DNA of 64,000 nt, from NCBI RefSeq assembly GCF_016918035.1, contig NZ_JAERWK010000016.1:1-64000 (forward strand). Reading direction: 5' to 3'. The position numbers and the translations under genes are program-made. The notes under the pieces were generated by a model that saw nothing but the letters and a program-made list of their open reading frames with translations, did no database searches and had not been told where the DNA came from. Source of the stretch: Nakamurella leprariae (GTDB taxonomy: Bacteria > Actinomycetota > Actinomycetes > Mycobacteriales > Nakamurellaceae). Shown here in pieces: positions 18,807 through 29,405 of this stretch; the stretch's first letter is position 1, and every line of letters begins with the position of its first letter.

Positions 18807-19394
18807 GTGAGTGCTGACCAGAGCCCGACCCTCCGGACCCGGGACGGCATCGCGCCGGCCCGGGTGATCGCGGCGATCGCGGTCGCGGTGCTGGCCGTGG
18901 TCGGTGTGGTCGTGGTGTCCACCGTGGTGCGGTCGGCCCCGGATCCCGATGTGACCGGGCCCCTGGCGGTGTCCCCGCTGGACGCCCCCGGTGCCGGCAC
19001 CCAGGCCTGCCGCGACCTGATGGCCGCCCTGCCCGAGCAGGCCGGCGACCTGACCCGGCGTCCGCTGGCCGACGTCGCGGGCGCAGCCGGTGAGGAGCAC
19101 GCCGTGGCCGGCTGGGGTCCCGACGAGGCGGTCGTGCTGCGGTGCGGTCTCGACGACCCCGCGGAACTGACCTGCTCATCGGCGTTGTCCGAGGTGAACG
19201 GCGTGGCCTACCTGCCGATCTCGGTCGGGGACGCGACCACCTGGCTGGCGGTGGACCGGTCCGTCCGGATCGCCGTGTCCATCCCGCCCGGTGTCGGAAC
19301 CGCGGCGCTGCAGGACCTCTCGGAGGTCATCGCGGCCACGCTGCCGCAGCGGGCGGTGTGCACGGACGGCGTGCTCCTGCCCCTGGACCGCTGA
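18807..19394 (+). CDS. DUF3515 membrane-anchored protein
   Basis: A 195-residue protein with an N-terminal transmembrane helix (VIAAIAVAVLAVVGVVVVST) and an extracytoplasmic domain containing four Cys: CRDLMAALP, LRCGLDDPAELTCSS and one near the end (AVCTDGVLLP). This pattern and the location beside ddl identify the actinobacterial DUF3515 family; its function is unknown. The four Cys could form two disulfides outside the membrane. GTG start at 18807, 14 bp after the Lrp-type gene. It converges on ddl with 28 bp between stops, and no terminator hairpin is evident there. Confidence 0.85.
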   Translation: MSADQSPTLRTRDGIAPARVIAAIAVAVLAVVGVVVVSTVVRSAPDPDVTGPLAVSPLDAPGAGTQACRDLMAALPEQAGDLTRRPLADVAGAAGEEHAVAGWGPDEAVVLRCGLDDPAELTCSSALSEVNGVAYLPISVGDATTWLAVDRSVRIAVSIPPGVGTAALQDLSEVIAATLPQRAVCTDGVLLPLDR

Positions 19395-19422
19395 CCCGTC
19401 CAGTCGACCCAGCCAGCCAGCG

Positions 19423-20571
19423 TCAGCGCAGTCCGGTGCCCCGCGCCAGCGCCGTCTCGACCAGCACCCCGACCAGTTCCGGGTACGGCATCCCGGCCGC
19501 CGACCACATCCGCGGGAACATCGAGATGGGCGTGAATCCCGGCAGGGTGTTCACCTCGTTGATCACCACGTCCGGCCCGTCCGGTCCGTCGGTCACGAAG
19601 AAGTCGACGCGAGCCAGCCCCTGGCCGTCCAGCGCGGCGAAGGCCCGCACGGCGAGGTCGCGCACGCCCTTGGTGACCACGTCGGCCAGGTCGGCCGGGA
19701 TCGCGAAGGTGGCCACGTCGTCGACGTACTTGGCCTGGAAGTCGTAGAACGTCCGGTCCGCCGGGACCGAGATCTCCGCGGTGGGTGATGCCTCCACCCG
19801 CCCGTCCGGGAACTCCAGCACGCCGCACTCGATCTCGCGGCCCAGGCGGGCCGCCTCGACCAGCACCTTCGGGTCGACGGCACGGGCGACCGCCACGGCG
19901 TCGTCGAGATCGGCCCAGTCGTCGACCCGGGTGACGCCCAGCGACGACCCGGCCCGGGCCGGCTTGACGAACACCGGCAGACCGAGGCGGGCGCGTTCCG
20001 GCTGGCTGAGCGTGGTACCGGCCCGGCGGAGCACCACGTAGTCACCGACCGGCAGACCCTCGGCCTGCAGCAGCTTCTTGGTCAGCTCCTTGTCCATGCC
20101 CACGGCCGAGGCGAGCACGCCCGCGCCGACGTAGGGCAACGCCGCCAGCTCGAACAGCCCCTGGACGGTGCCGTCCTCGCCGAACGGTCCGTGCAGCACC
20201 GGGAAGACCACGTCGACGGGCTCCACCCGGCCGTCCGCCGTCCGGACCAGGCCGCCGACGGTCGGGTCGGCCGGCAGCACGATCGGCTCGCCGTCGGTCA
20301 CCTCGGGCAGCGCGCCGCCCGCGGCGGCAGCGACGACCCGGTCGGCGTCCACGATGCGCCAGGAGCCGTCCCGGCCGATGCCGACGGCCAGCACGTCGTA
20401 CCGGTCCCGGTCCAGATTGGCCAGCACGCTGGCCGCGGAGATGCAGGACACGGGGTGCTCACCACTGCGCCCGCCGAACAGCACGGCCACCCGGATGCGC
20501 TGGGGCGTCGGGACGATCGACGGATCTGCCCCGGAGGTCCGTGGGTCGCTGGGCCCGGTCGACTGCGTCAT
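19423..20571 (-). CDS. ddl: D-alanine--D-alanine ligase
   Basis: ATP-grasp ligase making the D-Ala-D-Ala dipeptide of peptidoglycan, 382 residues. Motifs: [76 protein letters not shown], and the Mg/ATP site [20 protein letters not shown] followed by [13 protein letters not shown]. The start ATG at 20571 leaves a 23-residue variable head before the catalytic domain. It is transcribed toward the DUF3515 gene and lies downstream of gpsA and plsC on the same strand. Confidence 0.96.
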   Translation of the reverse strand: MTQSTGPSDPRTSGADPSIVPTPQRIRVAVLFGGRSGEHPVSCISAASVLANLDRDRYDVLAVGIGRDGSWRIVDADRVVAAAAGGALPEVTDGEPIVLPADPTVGGLVRTADGRVEPVDVVFPVLHGPFGEDGTVQGLFELAALPYVGAGVLASAVGMDKELTKKLLQAEGLPVGDYVVLRRAGTTLSQPERARLGLPVFVKPARAGSSLGVTRVDDWADLDDAVAVARAVDPKVLVEAARLGREIECGVLEFPDGRVEASPTAEISVPADRTFYDFQAKYVDDVATFAIPADLADVVTKGVRDLAVRAFAALDGQGLARVDFFVTDGPDGPDVVINEVNTLPGFTPISMFPRMWSAAGMPYPELVGVLVETALARGTGLR

Positions 20572-20655
20572 GCCCTGCACCCTAGAGCCCCGGCGGGGCC
20601 GGCGCGGCCGTCCCGCGCCCGGGCCGGGACCGGTCCTGCACCCGCCACCGGATCC

Positions 20656-20684
20656 GACGCCGAGACCGACGCCGAGACCGACGC
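20656..20684. repeat. 12-bp tandem repeat between ddl and gpsA
   Basis: The 12-mer GACGCCGAGACC occurs twice back to back and then begins a third time. It lies in the 163-bp gap between the gpsA stop and the ddl start. It is non-coding as far as I can tell; no regulatory role is evident. Confidence 0.7.
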
Positions 20685-20734
20685 GGATGTGCGGTCGCAC
20701 CGAAGATCGTTCCGGGCCACGTGATCCGGCGGTG

Positions 20735-21787
20735 TCACTCCGTGGACAGCGGCCGCGACATGATCGCGTCGATCATGGCCGCGGGCGGCAGGTGCTGGTA
20801 GCAGACCCGGTACACCGCCTCGGTGACCGGCATGTCGACGTCGTGCCGGACAGCCAGGTCGCGCACCGACCGGCAGCTGACCACTCCCTCGGCCACCTGC
20901 CCGCCGGACGCCTCGAGCGCCTCGTCCAGGCTGAGCCCGATACCGAGGCGCCGTCCCAGGGACCGGTTGCGGGACAACGGGGACGAGCAGGTGGCCACCA
21001 GGTCGCCCAGGCCGGAGAGGCCGGCGAAGGTGGCCGGGACCGCACCCAGCTCCTGGCCCAGCCGGGCCACCTCGGCCAGCCCGCGGGTCATCAGCGACGC
21101 CACGGTGTTCAACCCGAGGCCCAGCCCGTCGGCGATGCCACACGCCAACGCGATGATGTTCTTCCCGGTGCCGGCGATCTCGGCGCCGACGACGTCGGTG
21201 GTGGTGAACGGGCGGAAGTACGCGGTGGCGCAGGCGCGCGCGACCGCCGACGCCAGGTCGTGGTCCACCCCGGCCAGCAGCGTCGCGGTCGGGTGGCCGG
21301 CGGCGATCTCCAGGGCCAGGTTCGGCCCGGCCAGCACGACGATGTGCTGCGGGTCGACTCCGCCGACCCGCTCGATGATCTCGCTCATCCGCAGACCGGT
21401 GCCGATCTCGACGCCCTTGGCCAGCGAGACCATCGGCACGCCCGGTCGCAGCTGATCCCGGAAGACCGTGAGGTTCTCCCGCAGCGACTGGCTCGGCACG
21501 GCCAGCACGACGGCATCGGCCCCGTCAACCGCCTCGTCCAGGTCCGACGTCGCCGCGATGGACCGTGGGAGATCGACTCCCGGGAGGTACTCCGGGTTCT
21601 GCGCGGTGGTGCTGATCCGTTCCGCGACGGAGGCCCGGCGGGCCCACAGGGTGACCGCGCGGCCGGCGTCGGCCAGCACCTTGGCGAAGGTGGTGCCCCA
21701 ACTGCCCGCTCCGAGCACCGCCAGCCGCTGCACCTGGGGTTCCGGGCCGGACGCCGGAACCGCCGGAGCGGTCCCGGACGCCGTCAC
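20735..21787 (-). CDS. gpsA: Glycerol-3-phosphate dehydrogenase [NAD(P)+]
   Basis: Makes sn-glycerol-3-phosphate for phospholipids; 350 residues. The Rossmann motif is [18 protein letters not shown], followed by [28 protein letters not shown] and VSLAKGVE. The substrate region is [25 protein letters not shown] (the catalytic Lys in KN). [20 protein letters not shown] is the C-terminal family signature. The GTG start overlaps the plsC stop by 4 bp, so plsC and gpsA are coupled, which fits joint work in glycerolipid synthesis: GpsA provides the acceptor and PlsC acylates. Confidence 0.96.
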   Translation of the reverse strand: MTASGTAPAVPASGPEPQVQRLAVLGAGSWGTTFAKVLADAGRAVTLWARRASVAERISTTAQNPEYLPGVDLPRSIAATSDLDEAVDGADAVVLAVPSQSLRENLTVFRDQLRPGVPMVSLAKGVEIGTGLRMSEIIERVGGVDPQHIVVLAGPNLALEIAAGHPTATLLAGVDHDLASAVARACATAYFRPFTTTDVVGAEIAGTGKNIIALACGIADGLGLGLNTVASLMTRGLAEVARLGQELGAVPATFAGLSGLGDLVATCSSPLSRNRSLGRRLGIGLSLDEALEASGGQVAEGVVSCRSVRDLAVRHDVDMPVTEAVYRVCYQHLPPAAMIDAIMSRPLSTE

Positions 21788-22611
21788 CGGCCGGGCTCCG
21801 GCGCTCCGGCCGTGGATCCGTCGGCCGGCGTCACCGGGATGTCCGGCCCCGGAACCTCCCCCACGGTGCGAGCCGCCCGGGCGGCGCGCTTGGGGTCGAA
21901 GAAGTCGGCCGGCGCCGGCTCGCCACGGACCTCGGCGAGCAGGTCGCGGACGGCGGTCATGATGCGGTAGGAGGCGTCGCGCACCGCCCGGGCGTCGGCC
22001 GGCCCGGTGCGCAGGTCGTCCAGCGGCACCGGCTCACCGACCGCGACGATCACCCGCTTGCGTGGCAGCGGCCGGAACTTGCGACCGGTCGCGTACGAGT
22101 CGAACACTTCCTGGGTGCCCCAGTGCGCGATCGGGACGACCGGGAAGTCGCCGGTGAGCGCGAGCGCGGCCACCCCCGGCCGCGGCCGCATCGGCCACCG
22201 GTCCGGATCGCGGGTGATGGTGCCCTCCGGGTAGATGACCAGCACCTTGCCCTGCCGCAACGCCTCGACCGACGCATCCAGCTGCGCGGCCCCGGAGCCG
22301 CGCTCCACCGGGATCTGGTCGGTGCCCCGCAGCGCCGCACCGACCACCGGCAATCGCCACAGGGAGGACTTGGCCAGGATGTGCGGGATGCGGCCGGTCT
22401 TGCGGACCAGCACAGCGTCGAAGACCGGGTCCAGGTGTGAGATGTGGTTGCCCACCACCAGGATCGGCCCGGACCGGCGCAACCGCTCCAGGTTCCGGTA
22501 GTCGCGACGGCCGAGCGCCCGGGTCAGCGGGTAGAGCGCGAACTCGCAGATCCGGATCCAGGCGTTGCCCCGTTCGAAGACCGGGTTCCGCGCACGACCG
22601 ATCCGGATCAC
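21784..22611 (-). CDS. plsC: 1-acyl-sn-glycerol-3-phosphate acyltransferase family
   Basis: PlsC-type acyltransferase of phospholipid synthesis, 275 residues, probably peripheral at the inner face of the membrane. The catalytic HX4D box is VVGNHISHLDPVFDA, and the substrate box VLVIYPEGTITRDPDRWPM is also present; PIAHWGTQEVF is the family block 4. The last 45 residues are a Pro/Ala-rich tail. GTG start at 22611. Translationally coupled to gpsA. In mycobacteria this position, next to ppk, is taken by the F420 gene fbiD; here it is absent (from memory of that gene order). Confidence 0.9.
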   Translation of the reverse strand: MIRIGRARNPVFERGNAWIRICEFALYPLTRALGRRDYRNLERLRRSGPILVVGNHISHLDPVFDAVLVRKTGRIPHILAKSSLWRLPVVGAALRGTDQIPVERGSGAAQLDASVEALRQGKVLVIYPEGTITRDPDRWPMRPRPGVAALALTGDFPVVPIAHWGTQEVFDSYATGRKFRPLPRKRVIVAVGEPVPLDDLRTGPADARAVRDASYRIMTAVRDLLAEVRGEPAPADFFDPKRAARAARTVGEVPGPDIPVTPADGSTAGAPEPGR

Positions 22612-22792
22612 CGAGTTCCACTCCTCCCGAGCGCCGCGCGCAGTCGTCGTCCGTCCACCGGTGCCCGACCGGCCGGTCCCCTGGGAACCCTAGAGCAGCG
22701 GTGGCCGATCGTGACGGGCGGTGAACGCGAGCACGCCCGGTGACGTTCCCGACCGCGGTCGCCGGACGCCCCGCCCCGTGGACAATGGCCCG

Positions 22793-25096
22793 GTGACCGT
22801 CTCCCGAAGCCGCACCGCCAGCAGCCGTCCGGACGACCCACAGGAGGCCCCGCCCGTCACCGACGACGCGGACGCCGGCGACACTCCCCGCACCACCATG
22901 TCCGCGGACGGCGTCGTCACCTCGCCGACGGCCGGTGCGACCGAGCTGATCGAGGCACCCGCCATCGAGCCGTTCCACGAGCCGGACGACGGGCGCGCGG
23001 CGACCGAGGAGATCGCCCTGGAGGACCTGCCGCCGCTGCCGGACGACCGGTTCCAGAACCGCGAGCTGAGCTGGCTGGACTTCAACCGGCGGGTGCTGGC
23101 GCTGGCCGAGGACGAACACCAGCCGCTGCTCGAGCGGATGAAGTTCCTGGCGATCTTCGCGTCGAACCTGGACGAGTTCTACATGGTCCGGGTGGCCGGT
23201 CTGAAGCGCCGCAGGGAGATGGGCCTGTCCATCACCAGCGCCGACGGGCTCACCCCGTCCGAGCAGCTGGCCATGATCTCGACCATGACCCAGGAGTTGG
23301 TCGAACGGCACGGGCGCTGCTTCACCGAGTCGGTGCTGCCGGAACTGGGCCGGGTCGGGGTCCGCATCGTGCGCTGGTCCGACGTGCGGTCCGAGGACCG
23401 GGAACGCCTCGGCACCCTGTACACCGACAAGATCTTCCCGGTGCTGACCCCCCTGGCGGTCGACCCGGCCCACCCGTTCCCGTACATCTCGGGCCTGAGC
23501 CTGAACATGGCGATCATCGTGCGGGACCCGGTGTCCGGCGTGGAGCGGTTCGCTCGGCTCAAGGTGCCCAACAACGTGGACCGCTTCATCCGGGTCACCG
23601 AGGGCAAGTCCGACGACAAGGTCGAGTTCCTGCCCCTGGAGGAACTCATCGCGGCGCACCTGGCCCAGCTCTTCCCGGGCATGCAGGTGGTCGAGCACCA
23701 GGTCTTCCGGGTCACCCGGAACGCCGACCTGGAGGTCGAGGAGGACCGCGACGAGGACCTGCTGCAGGCGATGGAACGGGAGCTGGCCCGCCGCCGGTTC
23801 GGCCCCGCGGTCCGGTTGGAGGTGGCTCGCTCCAACGGGACCCGCATCCAGGACCTGCTGACGACCGAGTTCGACGTCGCCCCGCGCGATGTCGTGGACG
23901 TCACGGGTCTGCTCGACCTGTCCAGCCTGTGGCAGCTCTACGGACTGGACCGGCCGTCGCTCAAGGACGCCCCGTTCGTGCCGGCGACCAGCCCGGCGTT
24001 CGCCGAGGGTGAGACACCCAAGAGCGTCTTCGCCCGGTTGCGGGACGGTGACGTCCTGGTCCATCACCCGTACGAGTCCTTCGCCACCACCACGCAGCGG
24101 TTCCTCGAGCAGGCCGCCGCGGACCCACGGGTGCTGGCGATCAAGCAGACGCTGTACCGGACCTCGGGCGACTCCCCCATCGTCGACGCCCTCATCACCG
24201 CGGCCGAAGCCGGCAAGCAGGTGGTCGCGCTGGTCGAGATCAAGGCCCGCTTCGACGAACTCGCCAACATCTCCTGGGCCAAGGCGCTGGAGCGGGCGGG
24301 CGTGCACGTGGTGTACGGCCTGGTCGGGCTCAAGACGCACTGCAAGATCGCCCTGGTCATCCGTCAGGAGGGCTCGGAGCTGCGTCGGTACTGCCACGTC
24401 GGCACCGGCAACTACAACCCCAAGACCGCTCGCATCTACGAGGATCTCGGGCTGCTCACCGCCGATCCCGGCATCGGGGCGGACCTGACCGACCTGTTCA
24501 ACGTGCTGACCGGCTACTCGCGGCAGACCGACTACCGGAACCTGCTGGTGGCGCCGCACTCCATCCGCAGTGGCATCATCCGGCGGATCAACCGGGAGAT
24601 CGAGCACCAGCGAGCCGGCCGGGGCGGTCTGGTCCGGCTCAAGATGAACTCCATCGTCGACGAGCAGGTGATCGACGCGCTCTACCGCGCGTCGCAGACC
24701 GGCGTCCGGGTCGATCTCACCGTGCGCGGCATCTGTGCGATCCGGGCCGGGGTACCCGGGCTCAGCGAGAACATCACCGTCCGTTCGATCGTCGGCCGGT
24801 TCCTGGAGCACTCGCGGATCTTCCACTTCGGTGGCGGTGGCCCCGAGGGCGAGGAGTACTGGATCGGCAGCGCCGACATGATGCACCGCAACCTGGACCG
24901 CCGCGTGGAGGCGCTGGTCCGGGTCAAGGACCGGGCCGCGACCGGCCGGCTGGACGCGCTGCTGACCACCCAGGCCCGGGACGACGTGCGGCGCTGGGTG
25001 CTGGGGCCGGACGGGTGGTCGCAGGCGCCCGTCGGCGAGGCGGGGGTGGACGTGCAGGAGGAGATCCTTCGACGGGGGCTGCCACGTGGCGAATGA
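22793..25096 (+). CDS. ppk: Polyphosphate kinase 1
   Basis: Reversible synthesis of inorganic polyphosphate from ATP, about 767 residues. After a variable acidic head of about 80 residues come the N-domain ([21 protein letters not shown]), the head domain ([13 protein letters not shown]) and two phospholipase-D-like domains. The two active-site His are visible in [21 protein letters not shown] and in [22 protein letters not shown] lies between. The start is uncertain: GTG at 22793 is preferred, and another GTG 72 bp upstream is possible. Its end overlaps mutT1 by 11 bp, so they form one unit. Confidence 0.95.
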   Translation: MTVSRSRTASSRPDDPQEAPPVTDDADAGDTPRTTMSADGVVTSPTAGATELIEAPAIEPFHEPDDGRAATEEIALEDLPPLPDDRFQNRELSWLDFNRRVLALAEDEHQPLLERMKFLAIFASNLDEFYMVRVAGLKRRREMGLSITSADGLTPSEQLAMISTMTQELVERHGRCFTESVLPELGRVGVRIVRWSDVRSEDRERLGTLYTDKIFPVLTPLAVDPAHPFPYISGLSLNMAIIVRDPVSGVERFARLKVPNNVDRFIRVTEGKSDDKVEFLPLEELIAAHLAQLFPGMQVVEHQVFRVTRNADLEVEEDRDEDLLQAMERELARRRFGPAVRLEVARSNGTRIQDLLTTEFDVAPRDVVDVTGLLDLSSLWQLYGLDRPSLKDAPFVPATSPAFAEGETPKSVFARLRDGDVLVHHPYESFATTTQRFLEQAAADPRVLAIKQTLYRTSGDSPIVDALITAAEAGKQVVALVEIKARFDELANISWAKALERAGVHVVYGLVGLKTHCKIALVIRQEGSELRRYCHVGTGNYNPKTARIYEDLGLLTADPGIGADLTDLFNVLTGYSRQTDYRNLLVAPHSIRSGIIRRINREIEHQRAGRGGLVRLKMNSIVDEQVIDALYRASQTGVRVDLTVRGICAIRAGVPGLSENITVRSIVGRFLEHSRIFHFGGGGPEGEEYWIGSADMMHRNLDRRVEALVRVKDRAATGRLDALLTTQARDDVRRWVLGPDGWSQAPVGEAGVDVQEEILRRGLPRGE

Positions 25097-26075
25097 CCGA
25101 CTGTCCCGCACGAAGTCCGGTCGCTCGGCGCGACCGCTGGCCGGCCGGGGACCGTGGGCGGACGCGGCGATCCGCGCGGCCGGCGCGGTGGTCTGGCGTC
25201 CGGGTGACCGCGACCAGGTCGAGATCGCCCTGGTGCACCGCCCCCGGTACGACGACTGGTCGCTGCCCAAGGGCAAGGCCGACCCGGGTGAGAGCCCGGC
25301 CCTGACGGCGTGGCGCGAGGTGGCGGAGGAGACCGGATTCCGGACGGTGGTGGGCCGTGCCCTGACCAGCGTCTCCTACGAGGTGGCGGGCAAGCCGAAG
25401 ACCGTGCAGTACTTCGCGGCTCGGTCGGTGTCCGGGACGTTCGTACCCAACAAGGAGGTCGACCAGCTGCTCTGGTTGAACCCGCGCGAGGCGGCGGCCC
25501 GGATGACCTACGAGTACGACCAGGCGGTGCTGGCCACCTTCTCGGTGCTGCCCGCCGAGCTGTCCGGCGTGGTCGTCGTCCGGCACGCCCGGGCCGGGCA
25601 CCGGGAATCGTTCGACGGGGACGACCAGGACCGTCCGCTGGACGGCAAGGGCCGGCGGCAGGCGGTGGCGCTGGCCGACCAGCTGCCACCGTTCCAGCCG
25701 CTGCTGGTGGGCAGCGCCCCGCTGGAGCGCTGCACGGCCACGGTGACCCCGACGGCGGACCGACTGTCGCTGCGGGTGCTGGCCGAGCCGGCGCTGAGCG
25801 AGGAGGCCTACCGCGACGAGCCGGCGGCGGCGCGTCGCCGGATCGTGGAGCTGGCCGAACTGGTGGCCAAGCGACAGGCCGACGGCGACGTGGGAGCGGC
25901 CATGGTGTGCAGCCAGGGCGGCGTCATCCCCGGGGTGGTGAAGTCGCTGGCGGCCCGACACTCGGTGCAGATCGGGCCGGTCAGCACGCCGAAGGCGTCG
26001 TACTGGTACCTGTCGTTCGACGGCCGGGAGCTGGTCCAGGCCGACCACCACACCGCGCCGGAACTGGACGGCTGA
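25086..26075 (+). CDS. mutT1: MutT1-type Nudix hydrolase fused to a histidine phosphatase domain
   Basis: Two-domain protein of 329 residues. The N-terminal Nudix domain (about 25-150) has a perfect box from residue 63 to 85, GX5EX7REVAEETGF. The C-terminal histidine-phosphatase domain (about 160-325) begins [10 protein letters not shown]. In mycobacteria the orthologue sanitises 8-oxo-dGTP and hydrolyses diadenosine polyphosphates, and the tail domain acts in the second step. The position of the second phosphatase histidine reads CSQGGVIPG here, so this site may work differently. GTG start inside the end of ppk. Confidence 0.92.
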   Translation: MANDRLSRTKSGRSARPLAGRGPWADAAIRAAGAVVWRPGDRDQVEIALVHRPRYDDWSLPKGKADPGESPALTAWREVAEETGFRTVVGRALTSVSYEVAGKPKTVQYFAARSVSGTFVPNKEVDQLLWLNPREAAARMTYEYDQAVLATFSVLPAELSGVVVVRHARAGHRESFDGDDQDRPLDGKGRRQAVALADQLPPFQPLLVGSAPLERCTATVTPTADRLSLRVLAEPALSEEAYRDEPAAARRRIVELAELVAKRQADGDVGAAMVCSQGGVIPGVVKSLAARHSVQIGPVSTPKASYWYLSFDGRELVQADHHTAPELDG

Positions 26076-26141
26076 GCCGGATCTGATCCGTCTCAGCCCG
26101 GCGGGCCCGCGGAACGGGACGCCGGGCGGCGGTGAGGACGG

Positions 26142-26203
<62 letters not shown>

Positions 26204-26210
26204 GCCCGGC

Positions 26211-26906
26211 TCACTTGCTCTTGGCGGCGCTCCGGCGGGTGGTGGTCTTGGCGGCACCCTCGGACTTGGCCGCAGTGGTCTTGGTCGCGGTCGTCTTCGG
26301 AGCGGCGGCGGTCTTGGTGGTGGCGCGGGCGCGCGTGGTCTTCGCCGGCGCCGCCTCCGTCGCGGCCGTCGCCTTGGTGGCGCGCGTGGCGCGGGTGGTG
26401 CGGGCGGGCGCCGTCTCCGCGGCCGCGGCCTTGGTGGCGCGGGCGCGGGTGGTGCGGGCCGGAGCCGGGGCCGCCTCGGTGGCGGCGGCCTTGGTGGCGC
26501 GGGCCCGCGTGGTGCGGGCCGGGGCCGCGTCCGCCGCCTTCGGTGCGGCCTTGGCCGTCGTGCTGGCCTTGGCCAGTGCGGCTGCGGCCCGGGCGGTGGT
26601 GATCTGGCCGGTCGACTTGGGCATCTTGATGCTGCCCGCGATGACGTCCTTGAAGTACTTGCCGGGCCGGAAGGCCGGCACGTTGGTCTTGCGCACCTTC
26701 ACCGACTCTCCGGTGCGGGGGTTGCGCGCGGTGCGGGCCGCCCGGGCGCGCTTCTCGAAGACGCCGAAGCCGGAGATCGAGACGCTGGAACCCTTGTGGA
26801 CCTCGCGCTGCACCAGGTCGATGAAGCCCTCGACGGCCGCCTGCGCGGTCTTCTTGTCTCCATCGAGCCGTTCGGCGAGCTGGTTGATCAGGTCGGTCTT
26901 GTTCAC
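26211..26906 (-). CDS. hupB: HU-type nucleoid protein with histone-like tail
   Basis: DNA-binding HU homologue of 231 residues. Residues 1-90 are the HU domain (NKTDLINQLAERLDGDKKTA; SSVSISGFGVFEKRAR; RNPRTGESVKVRKTNVPAFR is the DNA-clasping arm). The rest is a Lys/Arg/Ala/Thr tail with four imperfect copies of a PARTTRARATKAAA-type unit, like the HupB tail of mycobacteria and HupS of Streptomyces, which binds DNA nonspecifically and is a target for acetylation. GTG start at 26906 with a GGGAGGGG site. Convergent with mutT1; the leuD stop lies 266 bp upstream. Confidence 0.96.
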   Translation of the reverse strand: MNKTDLINQLAERLDGDKKTAQAAVEGFIDLVQREVHKGSSVSISGFGVFEKRARAARTARNPRTGESVKVRKTNVPAFRPGKYFKDVIAGSIKMPKSTGQITTARAAAALAKASTTAKAAPKAADAAPARTTRARATKAAATEAAPAPARTTRARATKAAAAETAPARTTRATRATKATAATEAAPAKTTRARATTKTAAAPKTTATKTTAAKSEGAAKTTTRRSAAKSK

Positions 26907-27172
26907 GGGCCCCTCCCAGGACACACCGGCCCGCCGGAGGTGCTGGGGCCGTCTCGTCACTCAGAGTAAGACCGTTTGCGGCAGAACGCCAGTCACCAGC
27001 GCGCTGGACCGTATGCCGGGCACGGGTTCTCACGTTCCGTGCGGGCCGGGATCCGGCCGTCCGGGTCACCGCCGCCGAGGCGTACCGGAGATCCGACGGA
27101 GCGCGGGATGCGGTGCTGCACAACACATCCCACGCCGCCGGCCGGTGCGACCCGGGTGGACCCGGCGGCGCG

Positions 27173-27766
27173 TCAGCGAGCCGTGGTGGTCGGCAGGAAG
27201 CTCGGCCGGGTCGTCTCGAATTCATCGATCCGCTCGGCGTGGCGCAGGGTCAGACTGATGTCGTCCCAGCCTTCGAGCAACCGCCAGCGGGCGTAGTCGT
27301 CGATGTCGAACGAGATCACCAGCGTGCCGGCGGTGGCCGTCCTGGCCTCCAGATCCACCGTCACCTCGGTGCCGGGCTCGTTCTCGAGCAGCTTGAACAG
27401 CAGCTCGGCGTCGTCCTGGCTGATCTGGCCGGCCACCAGCCCGGCCTTGGACGAGTTGCCGCGGAAGATGTCCGCGAACCGCGGCGAGAGCACGACCTTG
27501 ATGCCGTAGTCCATCAGCGCCCACACCGCGTGTTCCCGGGACGATCCGGTTCCGAAGTCGGGACCGGCCACCAGCACGGAGCCGCCGGCGAAGGCCGGCT
27601 GGTTGAGGATGAACGAAGGGTCCTTGCGCCAGGCCGCGAACAGCCCGTCCTCGAACCCGGTGCGGGTGATCCGCTTGAGGTAGACGGCCGGGATGATCTG
27701 GTCGGTGTCGACGTTGCTGCGCCGCAACGGGATCCCGACGCCGGTGTGGCTGCGGAAGGCTTCCAT
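27173..27766 (-). CDS. leuD: 3-isopropylmalate dehydratase small subunit
   Basis: Swivelling domain of isopropylmalate isomerase, 197 residues; with LeuC it isomerises 2-isopropylmalate and, in many organisms, citramalate. Motifs: [34 protein letters not shown] (substrate-binding GSSREHA loop), [17 protein letters not shown]. The ATG at 27766 lies 75 bp downstream of the leuC stop. Leucine synthesis is its certain role; use of citramalate from CimA is inferred from the neighbourhood. Confidence 0.97.
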   Translation of the reverse strand: MEAFRSHTGVGIPLRRSNVDTDQIIPAVYLKRITRTGFEDGLFAAWRKDPSFILNQPAFAGGSVLVAGPDFGTGSSREHAVWALMDYGIKVVLSPRFADIFRGNSSKAGLVAGQISQDDAELLFKLLENEPGTEVTVDLEARTATAGTLVISFDIDDYARWRLLEGWDDISLTLRHAERIDEFETTRPSFLPTTTAR

Positions 27767-27841
27767 GGGAACTCCTGGGGGACGTGAGCGAGGCGGACCG
27801 GGCTGGTCGGCCCGGCGGTGGACCGGAAGTGGCTGGGGTGA

Positions 27842-29260
27842 TCAGCGACCGGCGGTGGCCGGCACGAGATCATCGGGCGAGGACAGCGTCCCGCGCAGCG
27901 CGGTGGCCGCGGCCACCACCGGGGACACCAGGTGCGTCCGACCGCCCTTGCCCTGCCGGCCCTCGAAGTTCCGGTTCGAGGTGGACGCGCTGCGCTCTCC
28001 CGGCGCCAGCTGGTCCGGATTCATGCCCAGGCACATCGAGCAGCCGGCGCTGCGCCACTCGGCCCCGGCCGCGGTGAAGACCGCGTCCAGCCCCTCGGCT
28101 TCGGCCTGCTCCTTGACCCGCATCGATCCCGGCACCACCAGCATCCGCAGACCCGGGTCGATCTGCCGGCCCCGCAGGATGTCCGCCGCGGCCCGCAGGT
28201 CCTCGATCCGCCCGTTGGTGCAGGACCCGAGGAAGACGGTGTCCACTCGGATGTCCCGCAGCGGAGTGCCGGGCTCCAGGCCCATGTACTCCAGCGCCCG
28301 CTCGGCGGCCAGCCGCTGCGAGTCGTCGGTCATGACCGCCGGATCCGGCACGGCGGCCGACAACGGCAGGCCCTGACCGGGGTTCGTGCCCCAGGTGACG
28401 AACGGGGTGAGCTCGTCGGCGTCCAGCACGACCTCGGCGTCGAAGACGGCGTCCTCGTCGGTCACCAGTGTCGACCAGTACTCGACGGCGGCGTCCCAGT
28501 CGGCGCCGCTGGGGGCGTGCGGCCGACCCTGGATGAACTCGTAGGTGGTCTCGTCCGGCGCGATCATCCCGGCCCGGGCGCCCGCCTCGATCGACATGTT
28601 GCAGATGGTCATCCGGGCCTCCATGGAGAGCTGCCGGATGGCCTCGCCGCGGTACTCCAGCACGTAGCCCTGGCCACCACCGGTCCCGATCTTGGCGATC
28701 ACGGCCAGGATGATGTCCTTGGCCGAGACCCCCGGCCGCAGCGAGCCCTCGACCGTGATGGCCATGGTCCTGAACGGCTTCAGCGGCAACGTCTGGGTGG
28801 CCAGCACGTGCTCCACCTCGCTGGTGCCGATGCCGAAGGCCAGCGCCCCGAAAGCGCCGTGGGTCGAGGTGTGGGAGTCACCGCACACGATGGTCATGCC
28901 CGGCTGGGTGACCCCCAGCTGCGGTCCGACCACGTGCACGATGCCCTGCTCACGGTCGCCCATCGGGAAGAGCCGGACGCCGAACTCGGCGCAGTTGCGG
29001 CGCAGCGTCTCCACCTGGGTCCGCGAGACCTCGTCCGCGATCGGCAGGTTGACGCCCAGCGTCGGCACGTTGTGGTCCTCGGTGGCCAGCGTCAGGTCGG
29101 TGCGGCGGACCGGCCGACCGGCGAGTCGCAGACCGTCGAACGCCTGCGGGCTGGTCACCTCGTGGACCAGGTGCAGGTCGATGAAGAGCAGATCGGGCTC
29201 GCCCTCGGCGCGATGCACCACGTGCGCGTCCCAGACCTTCTCGGCCAGCGTGCGCCCCAT
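27842..29260 (-). CDS. leuC: 3-isopropylmalate dehydratase large subunit
   Basis: Aconitase-superfamily [4Fe-4S] subunit, 472 residues. Cluster ligands are seen in [14 protein letters not shown] and [13 protein letters not shown]; substrate motifs are [26 protein letters not shown] and [19 protein letters not shown]. First gene of the leuCD unit, transcribed divergently from an IclR regulator with a 145-bp shared region, the arrangement in which NdgR/LtbR-type regulators control leuCD in other actinobacteria. ATG at 29260. Confidence 0.97.
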   Translation of the reverse strand: MGRTLAEKVWDAHVVHRAEGEPDLLFIDLHLVHEVTSPQAFDGLRLAGRPVRRTDLTLATEDHNVPTLGVNLPIADEVSRTQVETLRRNCAEFGVRLFPMGDREQGIVHVVGPQLGVTQPGMTIVCGDSHTSTHGAFGALAFGIGTSEVEHVLATQTLPLKPFRTMAITVEGSLRPGVSAKDIILAVIAKIGTGGGQGYVLEYRGEAIRQLSMEARMTICNMSIEAGARAGMIAPDETTYEFIQGRPHAPSGADWDAAVEYWSTLVTDEDAVFDAEVVLDADELTPFVTWGTNPGQGLPLSAAVPDPAVMTDDSQRLAAERALEYMGLEPGTPLRDIRVDTVFLGSCTNGRIEDLRAAADILRGRQIDPGLRMLVVPGSMRVKEQAEAEGLDAVFTAAGAEWRSAGCSMCLGMNPDQLAPGERSASTSNRNFEGRQGKGGRTHLVSPVVAAATALRGTLSSPDDLVPATAGR

Positions 29261-29369
29261 CGATGGACCTCCTGTGCTCCACGGAACCGCGTCTGTTCGG
29301 GCCGCCCGCCGCGCCGGACCGACGTCCGCAACCGGTGGGCACCTCGGGACCGCCCCGGCCTGTCGCCGG

Positions 29370-29405
29370 GTGACATCCCATGTTCTGAGAAACTAGTATC
29401 GAATC
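29370..29405 (+). promoter_or_regulatory. IclR promoter and probable leuCD/IclR operator
   Basis: A conspicuously AT-rich island. On the plus strand GTGACA (29370-29375), an 18-bp spacer and TAGTAT (29394-29399) form a good sigma-70-type promoter; the ATG follows 6 nt after the -10, predicting a leaderless IclR mRNA. Two dyads overlap it: TTCTGAGAA (29383-29391) and ACTAGT (29392-29397). They are candidates for autoregulator binding that would also cover the leuC promoter on the other strand. Confidence 0.6.

Noticed and set aside
22034-25276. 1080-codon open frame on the minus strand across ppk and plsC
   Set aside because: It crosses two unambiguous genes (PPK1 and PlsC motifs) and shows only His/Asp/Gly/Arg shadow composition.
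26211-26906. hupB tail repeats considered as a DNA-level minisatellite
   Set aside because: The copies are similar at the protein level but diverged at DNA level, typical of HU tails under selection for basic composition.
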